Positions 46,265 to 54,081 of a stretch of DNA of 64,000 nucleotides are shown here, piece after piece. Both the position numbers and the translations under genes were made by a program. Source of the DNA: UBA1858 sp965227695 (GTDB taxonomy: Bacteria; Pseudomonadota; Gammaproteobacteria; UBA4575); assembly GCA_965227695.1 (NCBI GenBank), contig OZ245760.1:2356001-2420000 (forward strand), written 5' to 3'. Position 1 is the first letter of the stretch, and the number at the start of each line of letters is the position of its first letter. The notes beneath the pieces were generated by a model. That model was not told the origin of the DNA and did not search any database. It saw only the letters and a list, made by a program, of their open reading frames with translations.

Positions 46265-47200
46265 TTAACCTGGTTTAAACTTCAGAATAAATTCCCTGAG
46301 AAACACGTCATCATCGGGCGGCGCGGGAAGTGGATCAGATTTCCACACAGCCTCCTCCACAGACTTCCTGAACTGCTGATTACCGCCACTGCATTCAACG
46401 ATGGCAACCTCTTCGATATAGCCGCCGATGGCCTGTTTAATACGTACTCTGCACACGGCATTGCTGGTATCCATACCCAGCGGTTTGCGCCAGCTATTTT
46501 GAACTTTTGACTGAATTGCATGTATGTATTGTGACTGTAATGTATTTAACTCCTGTTGTCTTGCCGCTTTTGCCGCGCGTTCCTGTTCAGCCCGCATTTC
46601 TGCTTCTTCTTTTTCTAGGATGGCCTGCAAACGCTTTTGTTCCGCTTCCGCTTCGGCGCGTTTTTTTGCCTCTTCCTGCTTTTTACGTTCTTCAGCCAGT
46701 TTTTTCGCATTCTCTTCTGCACGAATACGTTCTTGCCTGGCCTTCTCCTCGGCAGCTTTTTTCGCTTCCAATGCTTTTTGTCGTTCAAGTTCCGCTTTTT
46801 TTCTCGCCTGCGCTTCTTGTTCGGCCTTCTCCTCGGCTTTGCGTTTTTCCTCTTGTGCTTTTTTTATTTCTGCCTGGCGTTTCTTTTCTGCCTCGGCCTC
46901 GGCGCGACGTTTAGCTTCCTCTTCGAGACGTTTTTTTTCTTCCGCCTCGCGCTGCTTGCGCAAGGCCTCTTCACGTTTTTTCTTTTCAAGTGCTTCTTTT
47001 TCTTCACGGATGCGCTGTTTCTCCTGTTCAATGGCCGCGCCATCTATAACTTCCGCCTTCACTATATTAATCGGGTCCACCAGTGCCTGGCTGGGCTCAG
47101 GTTTCATTTGAAAACCAAGTATAAATAGGGAAAAAACAACCACATGCACCAGCACGGCAATGATCGCAGAGCGTGAGAGATACAGCTTTTGGTTAGTCAT
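46265..47200 (-). CDS. tolA: Cell envelope integrity protein TolA
   Basis: The 311-residue protein has an N-terminal membrane anchor (SAIIAVLVHVVVFSLFILGF), a long Ala/Lys/Glu-rich helical domain from about residue 60 to 215, and the C-terminal domain III (IQSKVQNSWRKPLGMDTSN, VRIKQAIGGYIEEVAIVECSG) that contacts TolB and Pal. The domain order is standard. The repetitive central domain produces long spurious open frames on the other strand. Confidence 0.95.
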   Translation of the reverse strand: MTNQKLYLSRSAIIAVLVHVVVFSLFILGFQMKPEPSQALVDPINIVKAEVIDGAAIEQEKQRIREEKEALEKKKREEALRKQREAEEKKRLEEEAKRRAEAEAEKKRQAEIKKAQEEKRKAEEKAEQEAQARKKAELERQKALEAKKAAEEKARQERIRAEENAKKLAEERKKQEEAKKRAEAEAEQKRLQAILEKEEAEMRAEQERAAKAARQQELNTLQSQYIHAIQSKVQNSWRKPLGMDTSNAVCRVRIKQAIGGYIEEVAIVECSGGNQQFRKSVEEAVWKSDPLPAPPDDDVFLREFILKFKPG

Positions 47201-47252
47201 CTTGCCTCAAATCAAAACAAATATTTACTTTGCACGGTTCACAGGGCCGTTT

Positions 47253-47702
47253 TTAATTTGTTTGTATATTTGACTCTGGTTGCGAAATTAACCCGACAGA
47301 TGGAACACCGGCATTTTGCAGGGCTACCATCACTTCCACGACCCGACCGTACATGACATTTTGATCGCCTTTGACATACGCCTGCCGGGTCGGTTCCTGT
47401 GCCAGCATACCCGGGGCAAGCTGGCGAAACTCGCCCAGTGACATCGGTCGTTGTGGATTGGACCCCTTATTTATATAGATTCTGCCATTCTGGTCGACGG
47501 AAACAATGAACGGTTCATCCTGTTGCATAAATTCATCAATAGGCTCGGACGGAGCCTGTGGTAAATCAACCTGCACGCCCTGATTAAACATTGGGGCCGT
47601 TACCATAAAGATCACCAGCAGCACCAGCATGACATCAATATATGGCACGACATTGATATCTGACATTGGCTTGCGACGTCGCGTAATAGACTGCTGAGAC
47701 AT
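47253..47702 (-). CDS. tolR: Tol-Pal system protein TolR
   Basis: The 149-residue ExbD-family protein has one N-terminal membrane segment (DINVVPYIDVMLVLLVIFMV) with the conserved Asp that senses the proton gradient. It has a periplasmic domain ending SVGLISQPES. With TolQ it forms the motor that energises TolA. It is 5 bp downstream of tolQ. Confidence 0.96.
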   Translation of the reverse strand: MSQQSITRRRKPMSDINVVPYIDVMLVLLVIFMVTAPMFNQGVQVDLPQAPSEPIDEFMQQDEPFIVSVDQNGRIYINKGSNPQRPMSLGEFRQLAPGMLAQEPTRQAYVKGDQNVMYGRVVEVMVALQNAGVPSVGLISQPESNIQTN

Positions 47703-47707
47703 CCTGG

Positions 47708-48406
47708 TTATTCCACCGGTTTCGCTTGCACAGGTGGCTCGATATCACGTGTCAGTGCCTGACGCTGCAACAAGGCAGTAAATTCTTCAACGAAATTATC
47801 ATAGCGGGTAATCAGACGATCAGCCTGTGTCGAATAGCGGTTATAGGCGATCACGGCAGGAATCGCGGCAAACAGGCCCATCGCCGTCGCGATCAGTGCT
47901 TCTGCAATACCTGGGGCCACCGCCGCCAGCGTCGCCTGTTGCGCATCGGTCAACGCCCGGAATGAATTCATAATTCCCCATACCGTCCCAAACAGGCCAA
48001 TATAGGGGCTGGTGGAACCGACAGTGGCCAAAAATGGCAGATAGTGTTCCAGAAAATCTATTTCTCGCGATAAAGCCACCTTCATGGAACGCAGCGATGT
48101 GTCACTGATCGACAACGCGGATACCTTACGTGTCTTGTGAAGACGGATATATTCTTTGAAACCGGCAACAAAAATGCGCTCCATTCCGGAAATATTCCGC
48201 TTGGCACCAACTTTTTCATACAAAGAAGGCAAATCGGCACCGGACCAGAAACGGTCTTCAAAGGCATTGGCGTCATTGGTCGCCATTTTAAGGACACGCG
48301 CCTTGCTGAAAATCATGGTCCATGAAATGACCGAGGCCAGCACCAGTATTAACATGACCAGCTGTACTAACAGGCTGGCATCGGCAATCAGCCGATAAAT
48401 ACTCAT
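47708..48406 (-). CDS. tolQ: Tol-Pal system protein TolQ
   Basis: From ATG at 48406 (MSIYRLIADASLLVQLVMLI) the protein has 232 residues; an ATG at 48418 overlapping the end of ybgC would add four. Three membrane segments are visible, with YLPFLATVGSTSPYIGLFGTVWGIMNSF and EALIATAMGLFAAIPAVIAYN, the ExbB/TolQ proton-channel signatures. It is translationally close to ybgC (stop and start nearly touch). Confidence 0.96.
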   Translation of the reverse strand: MSIYRLIADASLLVQLVMLILVLASVISWTMIFSKARVLKMATNDANAFEDRFWSGADLPSLYEKVGAKRNISGMERIFVAGFKEYIRLHKTRKVSALSISDTSLRSMKVALSREIDFLEHYLPFLATVGSTSPYIGLFGTVWGIMNSFRALTDAQQATLAAVAPGIAEALIATAMGLFAAIPAVIAYNRYSTQADRLITRYDNFVEEFTALLQRQALTRDIEPPVQAKPVE

Positions 48407-48408
48407 AT

Positions 48409-48837
48409 CTACATGCATGCTTTCAATTCTTCGAATATTGGTTTAGGAACAGGACAGGGAGAAAATGTATCACATTGCAAACACACTACATTGACAGTGG
48501 ATTTAACAATTAATTCGTTTTTATCTTCAGCGCTCTTAAATATTGACTGCTGAAGCGCCAGACTGGCGCGTTTTAGCTTTACATCATCAATTGTAACAAC
48601 AAGTTGCTCATTGAAACGGGCCGGTTTGACATAGTGTATATCAACAGAACGAACCGCGAACACTATATTTTGCTGATCTCTTAGCTGGTCCTGCTCAAAA
48701 CCGAACTGTCGCAGCCATTCGGTACGTGCACGCTCCAGGAAACGCAGGTAATTGGCATAGTAGACCACACCACCCGCATCCGTGTCTTCGTAATAGACCC
48801 GTACAGGCCAGGTAAATAAATGTATTTGATCAGACAT
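48409..48837 (-). CDS. ybgC: Acyl-CoA thioesterase YbgC, hotdog fold
   Basis: The 142-residue enzyme has the 4-hydroxybenzoyl-CoA thioesterase-type motif VYYEDTDAGGVVYYANYLRFLERARTE split around the catalytic Asp (D17-18 region). It hydrolyses acyl-CoA or acyl-ACP and associates with phospholipid synthesis at the inner membrane. As in most gammaproteobacteria it opens the Tol operon. Confidence 0.95.
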   Translation of the reverse strand: MSDQIHLFTWPVRVYYEDTDAGGVVYYANYLRFLERARTEWLRQFGFEQDQLRDQQNIVFAVRSVDIHYVKPARFNEQLVVTIDDVKLKRASLALQQSIFKSAEDKNELIVKSTVNVVCLQCDTFSPCPVPKPIFEELKACM

Positions 48838-49000
48838 GACTCTTTGTTATCAATCAGTCAAATGGCAACTTTTTTGCCGACTCCGTGATGCTGCAGCATA
48901 GCAGCCATCGCATGTGATCGTCATCCAGCAAACCGGTACCATGTTTATCTTTACCCTGCCCAGCATGCCAAACCTGATATGTTTTCATGCTTTTCATGTT

Positions 49001-49400
49001 ATTCCCAACTACCGACGTCACTCTCAACTGCCTCATTGTCATTCCCAACTTGATTGGGAATCTTTGCCAGCACTCTTCAAGAGATCCCCGCCTGCGCGAG
49101 GATGACGGGGGTATGAAGATCCCCGCCTGCGCGGGGATGACGGGGAAGTTATTCCCAACCGCCAACCTCCGACATCATTCACGGATTCCGACATCATTCC
49201 CAACCGCCAACGTCACTCTCAACGGCCTCATCGTCATTCCCAACTTGATTGGGAATCTTTGCCAGCACTCTTCAAGAGATCCCCGATCAGGTCGGGGATG
49301 ACGGGGTATGAAGATCCCCACCTGCGCGAGGATGACGAGGATATGTAGATCCCCGGTGCGCGGGGAATGACAAGGGGTAACGGGAATGACGTGGGGTAAC
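49001..49400. repeat. Intergenic cluster of ATTCCC/ATCCCC palindromes with a 195-bp-spaced direct repeat
   Basis: The 650-base gap between ybgC and ruvB is mostly repeats. Palindromic units include ATTCCCAACTTGATTGGGAAT and several GATCCCCG...CGGGGATGAC. A 70-bp segment at 49021-49090 recurs at 49216-49285 with 2 mismatches, an offset of 195 bp. No coding frame in this gap is credible; 48838-49000 and 49401-49487 hold nothing else that I recognise. Confidence 0.9.
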
Positions 49401-49487
49401 AGGGAGAAACTATGGAGAATGCAAATGACAACGGGGTGACAGGAATAACGAAGATTTCGGAAATAAGACTTTGGCTAAAAATAATGC

Positions 49488-50540
49488 TTACTGGTTGGCA
49501 AACAGGTCACCTGAATCCGGCTCATGCTGTTGCAGCTGTTGTGGTGCACGCAATCCGAAATGCCGGTAGCAGTTCATGGTCGCGACACGCCCGCGCGGTG
49601 TACGCATCAAAAATCCATTTAGGATTAAATAAGGCTCAATGACATCCTCGATGGTTCCTGACTCTTCACCCACCGCAGCGGAAAGACTGTCCAGCCCCAC
49701 CGGGCCACCGTCAAACTTTTCAATCACTGCCAGCAATACCCGCCTGTCCATTTGATCAAAACCATTTTGATCGACACTCAGCATATCCAGGGCCTTATCG
49801 GCGATTTCTTTTTCAATCACGCCATTGGATTTAATCTGGGCAAAATCCCTGACGCGCCGCAACAGGCGATTAGCAATGCGTGGCGTACCCCGCGAGCGCT
49901 TGGCAATCTCCAGCGCACCCTCTTGTTCGATGTCGACATTTAGAATGCCGGCGGATCTTTTCACGATAGAAGCCAGTTCTTCGGTTGTGTAAAACTCCAG
50001 CCTCTGCACAATACCAAAGCGGTCACGTAACGGTGAAGTCAATAAACCGGCCCGTGTGGTCGCACCCACCAGGGTAAAAGGCGGCAGATCCAGCTTGATT
50101 GAACGTGCGCTAGGCCCTTCGCCGATCACAATATCCAGCTGGAAATCCTCCAGGGCAGGATAAAGAATTTCTTCAACGACGGGGCTTAAACGATGGATCT
50201 CATCGACAAACAAAACATCATGTTCTTCGAGGTTGGTCAGTATGGCGGCAAGATCGCCGGCTTTCTCCAGCACCGGTCCGGATGTTTGACGCATGTTGAC
50301 AGAGAGCTCATTGGCAATAATATGAGAAAGCGTGGTTTTGCCAAGCCCGGGCGGCCCGAAAATAAGCACATGATCAAGTGCTTCCTGCCTTTCTCTTGCC
50401 GCAGCGATAAATATTTCCATCTGCTCACAGACAGCCTGCTGGCCCGTATAATCAGACAGGGTTCTTGGACGTATCGCACGATCAAGTGTGGCTTCTTCCA
50501 TTCCCAGCTTGTCGGCTTCTATAAGGCGTTCTGTTGTCAT
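49488..50540 (-). CDS. ruvB: Holliday junction ATP-dependent helicase RuvB
   Basis: The 350-residue AAA+ motor protein has RPRTLSDYTGQ, Walker A GPPGLGKTTL, Walker B LFVDEIHRLSP, sensor GATTRAGLLTSPLRDRFG and a winged-helix C-terminus (LNGFLMRTPRGRVATM). Two RuvB rings drive branch migration on the RuvA tetramer. It follows ruvA by 32 bp. Confidence 0.98.
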   Translation of the reverse strand: MTTERLIEADKLGMEEATLDRAIRPRTLSDYTGQQAVCEQMEIFIAAARERQEALDHVLIFGPPGLGKTTLSHIIANELSVNMRQTSGPVLEKAGDLAAILTNLEEHDVLFVDEIHRLSPVVEEILYPALEDFQLDIVIGEGPSARSIKLDLPPFTLVGATTRAGLLTSPLRDRFGIVQRLEFYTTEELASIVKRSAGILNVDIEQEGALEIAKRSRGTPRIANRLLRRVRDFAQIKSNGVIEKEIADKALDMLSVDQNGFDQMDRRVLLAVIEKFDGGPVGLDSLSAAVGEESGTIEDVIEPYLILNGFLMRTPRGRVATMNCYRHFGLRAPQQLQQHEPDSGDLFANQ

Positions 50541-50572
50541 AATTGCTTTTTACCCGAACTGGCCGATGAAAT

Positions 50573-51175
50573 CTAATTATTCAGACTTGTTTTCAAGGCA
50601 AGGCGGATCAGGTCTTCACAGGAAGAAAAGTCATCTTTGACATTTTTCACCATGCGAATTGCCTCCGGCAGTTTATAACCCAAAGCCGTTAAAGCCGAGA
50701 TGGCTTCGTCAATATGATTTGGCGCAGTGCCGCTGTCGCCATCAGCCTGCAATGTCACCGGCACAGAAGATTTTTCACCCAGCCGGTCACGCAGCTCCAC
50801 GATCAGGCGCTCGGCAGTTTTCTTGCCAACACCCGGCAATTTTACCAACGCGTCTGTATCACCCAACTGAATGCAGCGTTTAAAACCATTGGCATCCATG
50901 CCGGAAAGAATGGCCAGCGCCATTTTGGCACCGACTCCCGTCACTTTCAGTAACGTCCTGAAAAGACTTCTGTCGGAGAGATCATGAAAACCATACAGCA
51001 TTTGTGCGTCTTCACGCACAATCATGTGGGTATGCAACGTCAGTACCTGGCCACATTCGGGCAATTGATAAAAAGTTGACATCGGGGCTTCCAGTTCATA
51101 TCCCACGCCATTGACATCAATCATTAATGCGGGAGGCTGCTTGTAGACAAGCTTTCCCTGTAATCGTCCGATCAT
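50573..51175 (-). CDS. ruvA: Holliday junction branch migration protein RuvA
   Basis: The 200-residue protein begins MIGRLQGKLVYKQPPALMID, has the two helix-hairpin-helix motifs (LLKVTGVGAKMALAILSG and LVKLPGVGKKTAERLIVELRD) that contact DNA, and a C-terminal RuvB-binding domain (EAISALTALGYKLPEA). It forms the tetramer holding the junction. Its ATG overlaps the ruvC stop by 4 bases. Confidence 0.97.
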   Translation of the reverse strand: MIGRLQGKLVYKQPPALMIDVNGVGYELEAPMSTFYQLPECGQVLTLHTHMIVREDAQMLYGFHDLSDRSLFRTLLKVTGVGAKMALAILSGMDANGFKRCIQLGDTDALVKLPGVGKKTAERLIVELRDRLGEKSSVPVTLQADGDSGTAPNHIDEAISALTALGYKLPEAIRMVKNVKDDFSSCEDLIRLALKTSLNN

Positions 51176-51705
51176 ATATGGTCCTGTCTGATGCGACTGG
51201 AAAGCGTGGACTGCGAGAGACCGCTATGCGCATGACATAGTGCGACGGCAAGCGCATCCGCCTCGTCTTCCTGAAGCACTTTACGTGTATTAAGCAGGCG
51301 TAAAACCATGTGCTGAATCTGCGCTTTGGACGCCGCGCCATAACCGACAGTAGACTGTTTGACCGCCTTGGCACTGTATTCAAAGATGTCCAGTTGGGTA
51401 TGTACACCTGCGGTCATGGCCGCGCCACGTGCATGACCAAGCTTAAGCGCGGATGCGGCGTTTTTTGCCAGAAACACCTGCTCAATCGCCATGTGACCCG
51501 GCTGGTATTGCTCAATCAGGGCACATAACCGGGAGAATATTTCACCAAGCTTGGCAGAAAGACCGTCTGCCGGAAGTGCCAGATAGCCGCTGGCCACATA
51601 CTGGCTTTGATGTCCATTGCTATCAATAATACCGTAGCCCGTTTTGACTGAACCGGGGTCAATACCCAGTATTCTTATCGTCGTAGACTGTCTGTTTGCC
51701 GGCAT
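51172..51705 (-). CDS. ruvC: Crossover junction endodeoxyribonuclease RuvC
   Basis: From ATG at 51705 the protein has 177 residues. It starts just before the catalytic strand ILGIDPGSVKTGYGII (first Asp), followed by MAIEQVFLAKNAASALKLGHARG (catalytic Glu) and DEADALAVALCHAHSG (C-terminal acidic pair). It cuts Holliday junctions symmetrically. An ATG 51 bases upstream would add residues with no family counterpart. Confidence 0.96.
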   Translation of the reverse strand: MPANRQSTTIRILGIDPGSVKTGYGIIDSNGHQSQYVASGYLALPADGLSAKLGEIFSRLCALIEQYQPGHMAIEQVFLAKNAASALKLGHARGAAMTAGVHTQLDIFEYSAKAVKQSTVGYGAASKAQIQHMVLRLLNTRKVLQEDEADALAVALCHAHSGLSQSTLSSRIRQDHI

Positions 51706-51780
51706 TATTGCGATTCTTGAGTGATTAAAAAAAGTCTGCCGTCCAGTCGCAGGCAAGCAACACGTGCGGCGTATACGGTG

Positions 51781-52530
51781 TCATGAAGACATACTCTCCA
51801 GCACGCCCTCGGGAAAGTCAGCATTCGAGTAAACATTTTGCACATCATCCAGTTCTTCAAGTGCATCAATTAAACGAATAATTTTTTCTGCATCCTTTGC
51901 ATCGACTTCTGCCATGGTTCCGGCACGCATGGAGACTTCCGCATAGCTTGCTTCCAGGTCAGCTTCCTTTAATGCCTGTTGCAGATCAACAAATACATCC
52001 GGCGGACATAGTACATCCACCGAACCATCATCATTATTGACTAAATCATCGGCGCCGGATTCCAGTGCAACTTCCATGAGGCGATCTTCATCGATGCCAG
52101 GCTCGTAGCTAAACACCCCCTGCTTGGCAAACAAATAAGCGACCGAACCACTGGTGCCAAGATTACCGCCATGCTTGGAAAAAGCATGGCGCACATCAGA
52201 GACGGTACGGTTACGATTATCGGTCAGGCAATCCACCAGTACCGCAGTTCCACCCGCGCCATAACCTTCATAGATAATTTCTTCATATTCCATCCCCTCC
52301 AGCTCACCTGCCCCACGCTTGATGGCACGATCGATGGTGTCTTTATTCATGTTGGCGCCAAGACCCTTGTCCACAGCCATACGCAATCGAGGATTGGCTG
52401 AAATGTCCGAGCCACCCATGCGGGCTGCCACCGTGATTTCACGAATGAGCTTGGTAAATATTTTGCCGCGTTTTGCATCCTGAGCTTTTTTACGATGCTG
52501 AATATTCGCCCATTTACTGTGACCTGCCAT
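51781..52530 (-). CDS. yebC: YebC/PmpR family DNA-binding protein
   Basis: The 249-residue protein starts MAGHSKWANIQHRKKAQDAKRG and carries MGGSDISANPRLRMAVDKG, KRGAGELEGMEYEEIIYEGYG and a C-terminal LIDALEELDDVQNVYSNAD, the full YebC pattern. YebC proteins act as transcriptional regulators or, by more recent evidence for some members, in translation of difficult motifs. It precedes ruvC as in most gammaproteobacteria. Confidence 0.96.
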   Translation of the reverse strand: MAGHSKWANIQHRKKAQDAKRGKIFTKLIREITVAARMGGSDISANPRLRMAVDKGLGANMNKDTIDRAIKRGAGELEGMEYEEIIYEGYGAGGTAVLVDCLTDNRNRTVSDVRHAFSKHGGNLGTSGSVAYLFAKQGVFSYEPGIDEDRLMEVALESGADDLVNNDDGSVDVLCPPDVFVDLQQALKEADLEASYAEVSMRAGTMAEVDAKDAEKIIRLIDALEELDDVQNVYSNADFPEGVLESMSS

Positions 52531-52608
52531 AATCCTCTCGTATTGTTCATGAAAGGCGTTAGTCTAACATCTGCCGTCGAGTAGCCAAATGCCACAATGG
52601 CAGATAAA

Positions 52609-53058
52609 TCAGTGTGGTATCTCAGGTACCCAGCGTGCGATCGCCTCGCTATTGGTATGCGACGTCGCCATCTCGATGGCTTCTTGACGCGTCACCCAGC
52701 GGAATTCGCGATGTTCGCGCGGATCAAAGTGAATGGGCTGACACTGCGACAATGGCAGTGCAAAAACATGCTCTCGATTATGCATCACACCGGGCGCATA
52801 ACGATCACGCCAGATCGAGTAAATTTCAAACTCTTGCGAAAATTCACAGTTAATCAGGCCTTCTGCGCTCAACCCGGTTTCTTCGTGGAGTTCACGAACA
52901 GCGGCTTGAGCGGGTTGTTCGCCCCATTCCAGGCTGCCGGTGACTGATTGCCAGAATTCCCGCGGGAAAACACGCTGCATCATTAATACATGGCCTGTCA
53001 GGCTATAAATGACCACCAGCACAGACTCGGGACGTTTATATTTTTTATTGTTTTCCAT
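52609..53058 (-). CDS. nudB: Dihydroneopterin triphosphate diphosphatase
   Basis: The 149-residue Nudix enzyme starts MENNKKYKRPESVLVVIYS and has the complete Nudix box GSLEWGEQPAQAAVRELHEETGLSAEG in two halves, GSLEWGEQ and RELHEETGL. NudB removes pyrophosphate from dihydroneopterin triphosphate in folate synthesis. It is normally directly downstream of aspS; here the pilF gene on the other strand is interposed. Confidence 0.92.
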   Translation of the reverse strand: MENNKKYKRPESVLVVIYSLTGHVLMMQRVFPREFWQSVTGSLEWGEQPAQAAVRELHEETGLSAEGLINCEFSQEFEIYSIWRDRYAPGVMHNREHVFALPLSQCQPIHFDPREHREFRWVTRQEAIEMATSHTNSEAIARWVPEIPH

Positions 53059-53133
53059 TCGATGTGATTATGCTTTACTGTATTTAATAATACTCCAATA
53101 CACAGATAACATGTCTCAATTTGTAATATTGAT

Positions 53134-53898
53134 ATGATTTATTTCCAATCCCTGTTGCCGCGCTGCATGATACTCCTTTTAGCGGGCATGATAAGCGCCT
53201 GCACCACACATCCGACAAACCAGCAAACAACACCGGCGCAACCCGACATAAATACGTTAGTGACCAGCAGTCTTTTGCAGGCACAACAAAACAAAATGAG
53301 CCGGGCTAAAATTACCATTCAAAGAGCTCTCAGCCTGGATGCCAACCATGTTGATGCAAATAACATTGCCGGCTTCATTTATGGCAAATCAAACCAGGCG
53401 GAACTGGCAGTAAAGTATTTTGAAAAAGCTTTATCAATCGCCCCAAACGACGCTTCCACGCTCAACAACTATGGCAGCTTTCTATGCGATTATGGGAACC
53501 TGCAGGAAGCAGAAAAAAAATTCCTCCGGGCAGGTACGCACGCGGCCAACCCAAACCCGGAAATTGCCTATACCAACGCCGGATTATGTGCTCTGCGTGT
53601 GCCTGATCTCGACCAGGCAGCCGACTACTTTAAAACCGCACTCGACTTCAAACAGCAAAATGCCGTCGCGCTATTTCAACTTGCCCGCATTAACCTTGTC
53701 AAACAACGCGCAATTCCCGCGCTTGAACGTTTACATGCGTACTCACAGTTTGCCGCTCACACACCGCAGACGTTAAAGCTTGGTATCGAAATTGGTCGAC
53801 TCATGAAAGACAAAGAAGTGGAAGTCGGTTACTTCAATCTGCTTCAGAATGAATATCCGACTTCTGATGAATACCAGTGGGCAGTCGCCACGATGTAA
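53134..53898 (+). CDS. pilF: Type IV pilus biogenesis lipoprotein PilF/PilW
   Basis: The 254-residue protein has a lipobox signal (LPRCMILLLAGMISAC, lipidated Cys near residue 23) and TPR repeats (RAKITIQRALSLDANHVDANN, AVKYFEKALSIAPNDASTLNNYG, AEKKFLRAGTHAANPNPEIAYTNAGLC). PilF is the pilotin that helps the PilQ secretin assemble in the outer membrane. In many genomes it stands by rodZ and ispG; here it is alone and opposite in strand to aspS and nudB. Downstream are repeats. Confidence 0.88.
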   Translation: MIYFQSLLPRCMILLLAGMISACTTHPTNQQTTPAQPDINTLVTSSLLQAQQNKMSRAKITIQRALSLDANHVDANNIAGFIYGKSNQAELAVKYFEKALSIAPNDASTLNNYGSFLCDYGNLQEAEKKFLRAGTHAANPNPEIAYTNAGLCALRVPDLDQAADYFKTALDFKQQNAVALFQLARINLVKQRAIPALERLHAYSQFAAHTPQTLKLGIEIGRLMKDKEVEVGYFNLLQNEYPTSDEYQWAVATM

Positions 53899-53938
53899 TC
53901 AAGTCGGTTGCTATCATCACTGGATTCCCAATCAAGTT

Positions 53939-54022
53939 GGGAATGACGATGCTGTAGTTGGGAATGACGATGCTGTAGTTGGGAATGACAACGCTGTCGC
54001 CGGGAATGGCGTGGTGTTAGTT
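53939..54022. repeat. Four tandem 21-bp units (GGGAATGAC...)
   Basis: Two identical copies of GGGAATGACGATGCTGTAGTT are followed by two degenerate ones. They start next to an ATTCCCAATCAAGTTGGGAAT palindrome (53924-53944) and follow the pilF stop. Confidence 0.85.
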
Positions 54023-54037
54023 GAGGACCACTTCCGC

Positions 54038-54081
54038 GTCATCCCCGACCTGATCGGGGATCTCGTATGAAGTCTGCAGAA
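54038..54081. repeat. ATCCCC palindrome touching the aspS stop codon
   Basis: GTCATCCCCGACCTGATCGG and the rest of the ATCCCC-type palindrome occupy 54038-54065. The tail CTCGTATGAAGTCTGCAGAA then runs to the aspS stop. The same tail recurs at 59272-59291 after another copy, so the repeat unit includes it. Confidence 0.85.

Noticed and set aside
46507..47128. Long Phe/Ser-rich plus-strand frames of 135-195 residues
   Set aside because: They mirror the Ala/Lys/Glu-rich repeats of tolA on the other strand.
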